64,000 bases of DNA, taken from the NCBI RefSeq assembly GCF_019320115.1, contig NC_089586.1, positions 1,054,001 through 1,118,000 of the forward strand, given 5' to 3'. Positions within the stretch are counted from its first letter, which is position 1, and each line of letters begins with the position of its first letter. Shown here one piece after another: positions 56,325-64,000 of this stretch. The position numbers and the translations under genes are program-made. The notes under the pieces were generated by a model that had not been told where the DNA came from, ran no database searches, and saw only the letters and a list, made by a program, of their open reading frames with translations. The DNA is from Miscanthus floridulus (lineage: Eukaryota > Streptophyta > Magnoliopsida > Poales > Poaceae).

Positions 56325-59300
56325 TTATGCATCCATCCAGATACTAGGGTAATATTTCTTTAAATATTTTCTATTTAATGCTCTAGGAAACACAACCCCT
56401 TTGAGAGTTTCTAGAATATATGCGTTACCAGGAACAAACTGATTTATCCGATATGGACCTTCCCAATTAGGAGACCACTTTCCAAACTTTGAACTTTTAG
56501 TCCCAATCGGTAAAACCAGTTTCCAGACCAGATCTCCATCGGCAAACTCCTTTATCTTCACCTTCTTGTCATACCATCTGACTACTCTTTTTTTATTTTC
56601 TTTGATGCTAACTAAAACCCTTAACCGATGACCCGCCACATCTTCCAACTCATCCTTCATAAGAGTATTATAATCATCGGCTGTCAGCTGATCTTGAGAA
56701 TGTATTCGCATAGAGCCAACTTTAATTTCCCAAGGCAATACTGCATCGTGTCCATATACTAACTGATAAGGAGTTACTTTGGTTGCACCATGATATGACA
56801 TCCGATATGACCACAAGGCTTCGTTTAATACTGTATGCCACCTCCTAGGATTTTCTTCAATTTTGCGCTTAATGAGTTTGATGATCCCTTTGTTAGAAGC
56901 CTCAGCTTGACCATTAGCTTGAGCATAATATGGAGAAGAATTTAAAACTTTAATTCCCATACCTACAGCAAACTCATCAAATTCTCCTGATGTAAACATA
57001 GTGCCCTGATCGGTAGTGATAGTCTGAGGAATACCAAATCGGTAAACAATATGCTCTTTCACAAAATCAATCATATTAACCGATGTCACCTTTTTCAAAG
57101 GAATTGCCTCAACCCATTTTGTGAAATAATCGGTAGCAACCAGAATAAATTTATGTCCCTTACTCGATGGCGGATAAATCTGACCAATGAGATCAATAGC
57201 CCATCCCCGGAACGGCCACGGTTTGATTATAGGGTTCATAGCCGATGCAGGCGCTCTTTGAATATTACCAAACTTTTGACATCCCTGACATCCTTTAAAA
57301 TATTTAAAATAATCTTCAAGAATAGTCAGCCAATAGTATCCATTCCTTCTGATCATCCACTTCATCTTGAAAGCCGACTGATGCGCACCACATACTCCTT
57401 CATGAATTTCACCCATCAAAGTTTTCGATTCATCACTACCAACACATCTGAGTAAAACTCCATCTATAGTTCGATAATATAATTCATCATCGAGGAGCAC
57501 ATACTTGGTAGCTTGGAACCTTATACGTCTTTCAACCTTTTTATATGGATCCTTTAAATAATCGACAATCTCCTTTCTCCAGTCATCGGTATTAACTGCC
57601 GATGTTAGCACTTCCTGAATAAGTTGATACCCTGAAGCATGCTGAGCTAGTCGATTAGCTTCCTCATTATGCAATCGAGGGATATGTTCAAGACGAAAAT
57701 CCCTAAATCCTTTCAACAATTGCACACATTTTTCATAATACGAAATCAAAGCTTCACTTCGGCATTCATAAAGTCCAGCCAATTGATTTATAACTAGCAT
57801 AGAATCACCAAAGATTTCAACAGCATCGGCACGTATCTCCTTCAGTAATTCTAACCCTTTTACCAAGGCTTGGTATTCAGCCTGATTATTCATCGACGTA
57901 GCAACAATCGGTAATGAAAACTCATACTTCCTTCCTTGAGGTGAAATTAACACAATTGCGATACCTGCTCCTTCACCACACGTGGACCCATCGAAGAAAA
58001 GTGTCCAGGGAGCAACTTCCAAAGAGTCCACTGAATCATAATGCTGAGTGACCAAATTAGCCATCACTTGCCCTTTAACTGCCTTAGTTGATTTGTAACG
58101 TAGTTCAAATTCTGATAATGCTAAAATCCACTTGCCGATTCTACCACTTAATATCGGCATCGACAGCATATACTTGACTACATCGTCTTTGCATATGACC
58201 GTACATTCGACAGATAATAAATAATGCCTTAATTTGACACACGAAAAGTATAAACATAGACATAATTTTTCGATGGCCGAATACCTCATCTCAGCATCCA
58301 CTAGTCTTCTGCTCAAATAATAAATAGCACGTTCTTTTCCTTCAAATTCTTGAATAAGAGCTGAACCGATAACTGTATCATCAGTTGATAAATATAACCT
58401 GAAAGGCTTCCCGTGTTGAGGTGGAACTAGCACTGGAGGATTTGTTAAATATTTCTTAATTTCATCAAGGGCTAACTGCTGCTCAGCTCCCCATACAAAT
58501 TCCTGATCGACTTTTAATTTAAGTAATGGACTGAAAGCCTTGATCTTACCCGACAAATTAGATATGAATCTTCTAATGAAATTAATTTTACCGATCAAAG
58601 ATTGCAATTCAGTCTTATTGGCAGGAGCAACCACCTTGTTAATTGCATCAATAGACTTCCTATTGATTTTGATGCCCCGCTGATGCACCATAAAACCCAA
58701 GAATTGACCTGCCAATACGCCAAATGCACATTTATTAGGATTCATCTTCAATCCATGCTTCCTTGTACACTCCAGTATCTTTCGCAGATCAGCTAGATGT
58801 TTTGTGATATCTCCAGATTTAATCACCACATCATCAATGTAGATCTCCACTAATGTGCCGATGTATTCATGAAAAATAAAGTTCATAGCTCTCTGATAAG
58901 TAGCACCGGCATTTTTCAAGCCAAACGTCATGACTACCCACTCAAACAACCCTACATGACCTGGACATCTGAAAGCAGTCTTGGGAATATCTTCTTCAGC
59001 CATAAATATTTGATTGTAGCCTGCATTACCATCCATAAAGCTGATAATCTGATGTCCAGCTGCAGCATCAATCAATAAATCAGCAATCGACATTGGATAG
59101 CCATCCATCGGTGTGGCTTTGTTGAGATTCCTGAAGTCAATACAAACACGAAGTTTTCCATTTTTCTTATAAACAGGAACAACGTTAGAGATCCACTCTG
59201 CATATCGACATTGCCGAATAAACTTTGCCTCAACTAATTTAGTTATCTCGGCCTTAATATCAGGAAGTATATTAGGGTTGCATCGGCGCGCTGGCTGCTG

Positions 59301-59561
59301 ATGTGGCCGAAATCCAGATTTGATAGGTAACCGATGTTCAACTACCGATCGGTCTAATCCAGGCATCTTAGTATAATCCCAAGCAAAACAATCTTTATAC
59401 TCCTTTAACACATCAATTATTTGCTGCTTACACTTGGAATCTAACTTAGTACTAATAAAAGTAGGTCTTGGCCTATCGCCATTACCGATATCTACTTCTA
59501 CTAAATCATCTGCTGATGTGAACCCTTGATCTAATTTTCCATCATCGGCAAACCTATCCAT
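56325..59561 (-). CDS. Tat-lineage Pol: RT, RNase H, second RNase H, integrase
   Basis: This is an unbroken 1078-codon frame. Reverse transcriptase covers residues ~100-290 with catalytic F-M-D-G near 177 and Y-I-D-D at 241-244. The usual gypsy RNase H follows at ~350-500. A second, archaeal-type RNase H (W-T-L-F-F-D-G-S, then A-E-Y-Q-A-L) is at ~520-650, diagnostic of Tat elements. Integrase has the H-H-C-C zinc motif at ~720-770 and D-D-E residues in A-I-D-L, T-D-Q-G and G-Q-A-E-A. There is no chromodomain. The first methionine is probably not the true start: protease lies upstream in another frame, so expression needs a frameshift or splicing. All catalytic residues I can check are present. 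Confidence 0.95.
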   Translation of the reverse strand: MDRFADDGKLDQGFTSADDLVEVDIGNGDRPRPTFISTKLDSKCKQQIIDVLKEYKDCFAWDYTKMPGLDRSVVEHRLPIKSGFRPHQQPARRCNPNILPDIKAEITKLVEAKFIRQCRYAEWISNVVPVYKKNGKLRVCIDFRNLNKATPMDGYPMSIADLLIDAAAGHQIISFMDGNAGYNQIFMAEEDIPKTAFRCPGHVGLFEWVVMTFGLKNAGATYQRAMNFIFHEYIGTLVEIYIDDVVIKSGDITKHLADLRKILECTRKHGLKMNPNKCAFGVLAGQFLGFMVHQRGIKINRKSIDAINKVVAPANKTELQSLIGKINFIRRFISNLSGKIKAFSPLLKLKVDQEFVWGAEQQLALDEIKKYLTNPPVLVPPQHGKPFRLYLSTDDTVIGSALIQEFEGKERAIYYLSRRLVDAEMRYSAIEKLCLCLYFSCVKLRHYLLSVECTVICKDDVVKYMLSMPILSGRIGKWILALSEFELRYKSTKAVKGQVMANLVTQHYDSVDSLEVAPWTLFFDGSTCGEGAGIAIVLISPQGRKYEFSLPIVATSMNNQAEYQALVKGLELLKEIRADAVEIFGDSMLVINQLAGLYECRSEALISYYEKCVQLLKGFRDFRLEHIPRLHNEEANRLAQHASGYQLIQEVLTSAVNTDDWRKEIVDYLKDPYKKVERRIRFQATKYVLLDDELYYRTIDGVLLRCVGSDESKTLMGEIHEGVCGAHQSAFKMKWMIRRNGYYWLTILEDYFKYFKGCQGCQKFGNIQRAPASAMNPIIKPWPFRGWAIDLIGQIYPPSSKGHKFILVATDYFTKWVEAIPLKKVTSVNMIDFVKEHIVYRFGIPQTITTDQGTMFTSGEFDEFAVGMGIKVLNSSPYYAQANGQAEASNKGIIKLIKRKIEENPRRWHTVLNEALWSYRMSYHGATKVTPYQLVYGHDAVLPWEIKVGSMRIHSQDQLTADDYNTLMKDELEDVAGHRLRVLVSIKENKKRVVRWYDKKVKIKEFADGDLVWKLVLPIGTKSSKFGKWSPNWEGPYRINQFVPGNAYILETLKGVVFPRALNRKYLKKYYPSIWMDA

Positions 59562-59743
59562 TAAAATTCTTCTTCAGAACCGACTGCTTGGATCGGTGGA
59601 ATTTCATAATCAGCAACTCTAAGGAACTCTTTTTCCCAAACTTCTCCTGATATGCATTTAGTTCGCTCATAAGTATCTGATTCTGCCGATGCGATGATAT
59701 AAGAAGAATCACCAGGGACAACCTCAATCTTATCCCCAATCCA

Positions 59744-60808
59744 CTATACGAGGCATTGATGCATTGTAGAAGGAACACAACAATTAGCATGAATCCAATC
59801 TCTCCCTAGAAGCAGATTATATGCACCCTTGCCGTTAATAACAAAGAATGTCGTCGGTAAGGTTTTGTTGCCGATGGTCAATTCAACGCATACTGCCCCT
59901 TTAGCCGGCGACACATTGCCTTCAAAATCTTTTAGCATCATATCGGTTTTGGTCAAGTCTTGATCTCCCTTACCAAGTTTCCGATACATCACATAAGGCA
60001 TAATATTAATCACAGCCCCTCCATCAATAAGTACCTTAGACACAGGCTGCCCATCAACTCTGCCCTTCACAAACAAAGCCTTAAGATGCTGTCTCTCGTC
60101 ATCGGTAGGTTTCTCAAAAACAGCCATCATTGGATCTAGTATCAACTGAGCTACTTGATCAGAGAGAACAACTTCTTCCTCATTATCAGATAATGCCAAA
60201 AATTCCATCGGCAACATGAATACCATATTAACATCTGCCGATGGACCCTTATTTTTGTGTTTTACCTGCCACTGCTGATGACCGGACTTCTCATTGGAGG
60301 AATTTTCCTCTTGGTATAAATCCTCCTGACGCTCACGTTGCATCCTCCTTCTCTGTGTTTTTGTTAGACCCTCTGGGCACCATCGAGGAAACTTAGTTTT
60401 CCAAACCGGCTGATAACAGGTCCTAGTCGATTCCACACGGCGTATATTAGGGTCCCTGTAGAATATTTCCTCATCGGGAACTCTTGCATTCGCCATTTCC
60501 TCAAGCTCCTCTTGATTCCTCGGAAAACATCCAGCGTGTTTACCAAGCCTTTCATGTACACTAAGTCTGCCCCCCAGCCGATCATGTACTGATGCTCTGC
60601 TTCTAATTGGCTCATTGATAAATAAACCCCGATTGCCAGGTTGAAATCTTCTTTCTGACCGATTGACCCCTTAATAACCATTGCACTCAGGGCAATTTTC
60701 AACAGTTGGTAATTTAATACCTTCTTCCCAGCAATGGATAAAAAATGGGCACCTCCAATGATCTTTATGCCGATGCCATTCTTCCTGACGTTTTTCTTCT
60801 TGCTGTTG
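59744..60808 (-). pseudogene. Gag C-terminus and aspartic protease of the Tat element
   Basis: The frame is the same as gag upstream but separated from it by TGA (60811-60809). A Cys-containing basic stretch, then acidic spacer, lead to an aspartic protease (59800-60130) with L-I-D-G-G-A-V-I-N-I-M-P as active-site box and L-L-L-G-R-D-W-I near the end. A TAG at 59746-59744 (beside a TGG) closes it early. The downstream pol is in a different frame. Protease would process the Gag-Pol polyprotein. Confidence 0.82.
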
Positions 60809-63274
60809 TCAATATCGATCATTACGCTGACGCCAACCCTCCTGCTGCCTTCGATGAGTAATCACAATGCCAGGTCGAGGAGGTTTTTTGGAACTACTGC
60901 TTTCTCCCAGCAATCCCTTACTTCTTGCATCATTGGTAGTTATCCGATGTTGGGGATCCACTGATGCGTTTTTCTCAGCAGCCTCGGACGTCAATACCTT
61001 GGTCTTCCCTTTAGCCTCCAACGTATTTGCTGGAAAGGGGTGTTGATCAATTTTCATCGGCCTTTGGGCATTAGAAGTACCAAACTTAATTCTCCCAGAT
61101 TCAATAGCCGATTGTAACTGTTGCCTGAACACCTTGCATTCATTTGTACTGTGTGAAGTTGCATTGTGCCATTTGCAGTACAAGATCTTCTTCAACTCTT
61201 CTGCTGATGGGATCACATGATTAGGTGATAGCTTAATTTGACCCTCTTGAAGCAGAAGATCAAATATTTTGTCAGCCTTGGTGATATCAAAGATAAACTT
61301 TTCTGGCTCTTTTTGACTAAAGGGACAAGATATTGGCTTTTTATTCTTAACCCACTCAGCTAAGCCGATAACTGGTTCTTCATCAGAATCAAAATTTCCT
61401 ACTTCTTCAACAAATGATACCTTTTTACTCCAATTCTTTTTAGGTTCAAAAACCCTAGTATCTTGATCGGAGATCCTTTGCACAAGATGACTGAGGCTTT
61501 CAAATTCCTGAGAAGCATATCTGTCTTTAAGATGTGGCAATAACCCTTGGAAAGCCAGATCGGCAAGCTGCCGATCATCCAGCACCAAACTGTAGCACTT
61601 ATTTTTTACATCTCGTAGTCTTTGCACAAAGCTCTCTACCGATTCATCATTGCGCTGTCTCAATTTTACTAAATCGGTAAGCTTCTTTTCATGGATTCCA
61701 GCAAAGAAATACTTATGAAATTGTTTTTCTAGATCAGCCCAGGTAATAATAGAATTTGGTGGTAATGAAATGAACCACGTAAATGCCGATCCAGACAAAG
61801 ATGATGAAAATAATCGAACTCTTAATTCATCTCTGTTAGCTGCCTCTCCACATTGAATAATGAAGCGATTGACGTGTTCCATTGTTGATGTATCATCCTG
61901 CCTAGAGAATTTAGTGAAATCTGGTACCTTGTACCGATTTGGGAGAGGAATTAAATCATATGCAGGAGGATATGGAGTCCGATAAGAATAAGTATTGACC
62001 TTGGGCTTTATCCCAAACTGATCCTTCATAATTTCTACTATCCTATTGGCCCAAAAAGCATCAGCTTCCTGCTGACGAACTGGCTGAATTTCTACAGGAG
62101 GTACCTGCTGATATCCTTCCACATATCTTTGTGGTCCATGATCTCCAACAATCAGCATATTTGCCGTTACTTGTGGTCCATTAACCTGTTGGAAAGGATT
62201 CATCGGCTGAGCTGCCGATGCTTGATTCTGAACACCAGCTTGCATATAACCTTGTTGAATCCCTGCAATCTGTTGATTTTGTTGAACTGTGTGTTGAACA
62301 GGTAACTGTCCTGACCAACCATTATTAGAACCCATCGGTACAAAACTCACCGATGACTAGTAATTTGCTGACATTGTTGGATAATTATAACCAGCTTGAG
62401 GCATAAACTGAACCCCAGTTTGACTCATAACAGGGGCTTTCTGCTGTATCGGCAGTAAGCTTGCCGATGGATTTGAACTGGGCGTTTGAACCAAAGGCAT
62501 TTGGAAACCCCCTGGAGTTGGTTGCATAGTAGTTGTTGTGGCATATTGAGGCACTTGGGCCATCGGCGAAACAGCCGATGGTATAGGAGCTTTACCTACT
62601 GCGTCAAACACTTGAGGTAATCCAAGATTGAAAGCAGATGACTCCGGAGGCATACCATATCCCCACCAATTAGTAGGAATCTGGCTATTCCGAGACACAG
62701 GGCCTGACATAGCTGATGCCGATAGATCCATACTAAGCTGAATTCGTCCTCCTGGTAGTACCAGATCTGATCGTATCGGTGTAGATTGAATATTAGGTAA
62801 GCCTGCCAATACTGGAGAAGAAGTAACTTCTGTACCCACAACGGCCGAGGGAGCCGATGGAGTATTGACAGATGCCGGCTCTGGTTGGTGATAGGCAGGC
62901 TCAACATAATGCGGTGACGCTTGTCCTTCTTTGAGAGTTCGAACCACAGCATTATGAACAGTATTGGACAACACATTGGAATGATTAATCAAAGCATGAT
63001 TTACTGTAGAATTAACCATCTCTTGAAGTTTACCAGGATTGGAGTCAAAGGTAACCTGCCGAGGCAATGGCAAATCTTGCTTCTGGATGACTTGTCCACT
63101 CTTGTTCAGGCTAAATGATTTCAGACAAAGCTGCCTGTATTCTTCTATGGCCTTTTCCATAGCCTGCCTCTGTTCTTCCTTAAGATCTTCTTCTGATACC
63201 GTGATAATGTTCCCCGCATCGATCTCGGAATTGAACATATTGACCGGACTGATTGGTCCCACTGGGCGTGCCAA
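60809..63274 (-). pseudogene. Gag of the Tat element
   Basis: The ATG at 63274 lies seven bases inside the LTR, overlapping the primer site, which is unusual, so the true start may be upstream or created by splicing. The first 305 codons (63274-62360) are low-complexity Q/P/S-rich with a short helical N-terminus. TAG at 62359-62357 interrupts, then 513 open codons carry the retrotransposon-gag core (61500-61920: R-L-F-S-S-S-L-S-G-S-A-F-T-W-F, then W-A-D-L-E-K-Q-F-H-K-Y-F, then F-V-Q-R-L-R-D-V-K-N). A K/R-rich end closes at TGA 60811-60809. Gag forms the particle that carries element RNA. Confidence 0.85.
63255..63273 (-). promoter_or_regulatory. Primer-binding site of the Tat element
   Basis: The minus strand reads TGGCACGCCCAGTGGGACC seven bases inside the 5' LTR. 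This TGGCACGCCCAGTGGGA-type site is familiar from grass Tat/gypsy elements. I do not assign the tRNA with certainty. Confidence 0.75.
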
Positions 63275-63280
63275 AAGATG

Positions 63281-64000
63281 TGTTAACGCAAAAGTGGATC
63301 TACAAACACAAAGTGCTAATACCCGAATCTGTATCCAAGGCGTGCCAGTCGATTTGACCTGTTAATCGACAAGGATGAAGATACAAGCACTTTGGTCCTG
63401 ACAACAGCGATACGCCCAGAAGTCACGGCCAAGAGGTACTCACGCGGAACTCGAGGATCGCCGAAGGTCGCACTGAAGCGATGCAGCTCGCCGAATCAAT
63501 GAGAACTCGTAAAGAGAAAATAATGCAAATTAACGAAGTCGCCGAAAAGTAAGTAGATACAAATAGGAGTAAAAATTGGTTTTGATATTGATTGATATCT
63601 CTTTACATTGCCCCTCACTCCATATTTATACCCTGATCTAAAGAGACACAACCAAACACAACTAGGACACCAAGCCCATATCTAAGGAAACACGTGACTC
63701 TTACATGAATCATACTCTAACAAATATAGAAAAGGAAATCAACTCCTATCTATTTCCCTGTCCGCCTTAATTACGATGGAAATCTCACTGTCCTTCTTCC
63801 CATCGGCATACCCCCTGTTTCATCAGCAATAGTCTTCAAGTCTTCCCTCATCAGCATACTCCTTGTTTCATTAGCAGCAGTCTTCAAATCTCCCTTCATC
63901 GGCATACTCCCTGTTTCATCAGCAGAAGTCTTCAAGCCTCCCTTCATCGGCATCACCAGTTATCGGCAACCATCTTTACAAGCTGGCTTTCATCGGCTAT
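63281..64000 (-). repeat. Tat element 5' LTR, truncated by the window edge
   Basis: The LTR starts TGTTAACGC and runs colinear with 51709-52428 with only scattered single-base differences. About 78 bases of U3 and the right target duplication lie outside the window. Confidence 0.92.

Larger units (their letters stand above)
51709..64000 (-). mobile_element. Young Tat-lineage Ty3/gypsy element with antisense gene (right LTR cut by window edge)
   Basis: LTRs lie at 51709-52506 and 63281-64000 (cut). The minus-strand order is LTR, primer site (63273-63255), gag-protease (63274-59744), pol (59561-56325), then a plus-strand antisense gene (53087-56239), polypurine tract (52526-52507) and LTR. The pol carries an extra RNase H after the normal one, the mark of the Tat (Ogre/Retand/TatIII) lineage. 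Pol is unbroken and the two LTRs are nearly identical by eye, so insertion is recent. A few nonsense codons in gag-protease and the antisense gene suggest this copy itself is defective. The hexamer ATCGGC/GCCGAT is extraordinarily frequent over the whole element. Confidence 0.93.

Noticed and set aside
57051..57455. Plus-strand open frames opposite Tat pol
   Set aside because: These are shadows of the intact minus-strand pol frame.
1..64000. CRISPR arrays, bacterial operons, rRNA genes
   Set aside because: None seen; spliced genes, LTR elements and plant transposon families mark this as plant nuclear DNA.

Overview
This window looks like intergenic DNA from a large, repeat-rich grass genome. 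The mix of elements fits a panicoid grass (Saccharum, Miscanthus, Sorghum or Zea type), but the species is an inference. I find no host gene I would defend. Almost everything recognisable is a transposable element or the remains of one, mostly nested, and many coding regions are broken by in-frame TAG codons.

Layout. 1-2170: non-coding repeat DNA (a ~78 bp degenerate tandem array, a 17 bp-arm hairpin, a short-word array). 2174-6119: a PIF/Harbinger DNA transposon with TAA target duplications, a 5'-truncated transposase and a spliced Myb/SANT-type ORF1 facing it. 6123-10303: unassigned DNA with a GC-rich island (8520-9200) and an LTR-like block. 10320-10958: a 5'-truncated RTE-type LINE with a perfect 16 bp target duplication. 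12245-15038: the left part of a CACTA-like transposon. 15041-34528: decayed Tat-type Ty3/gypsy material in minus orientation, carrying an intron-containing plus-strand (antisense) ORF. That ORF is split by a complete 10.1 kb Copia-type TR-GAG element (18994-29142; 2.34 kb LTRs, GTGGC duplication, gag but no pol).

34529-44971: a possible plus-strand transcription unit leads into an ORF whose first ~24 residues resemble the histone H3 tail (36411-36980). It is followed by a Tekay/Del-like chromovirus gag-pol with a 3.15 kb 3' LTR but no matching 5' LTR. 44972-50899: two RTE LINEs, head to head. 51709-64000: a young Tat-lineage gypsy element in minus orientation (dual RNase H, uninterrupted pol of 1078 codons) whose right LTR runs off the window. 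Between pol and its 3' LTR lies a six-exon antisense gene with its own TATA box and a plant-mobile-domain-like protein.

How the parts work together. Each element supplies its own mobilisation functions, and the parasites (TR-GAG, old Tat remnant, cut-down Harbinger) have lost some. Most interesting signals: (1) the histone-H3-tail-like ORF beside a chromodomain-bearing retrotransposon; (2) saturation of the young Tat element with the word ATCGGC/GCCGAT on both strands, in coding and non-coding DNA; (3) intron-bearing antisense genes in two Tat elements; (4) decay dominated by TAG stops where CAG or TGG would fit, the expected footprint of CHG-methylation-driven deamination. All calls rest on reading the sequence and recalled family knowledge; no database search was run.
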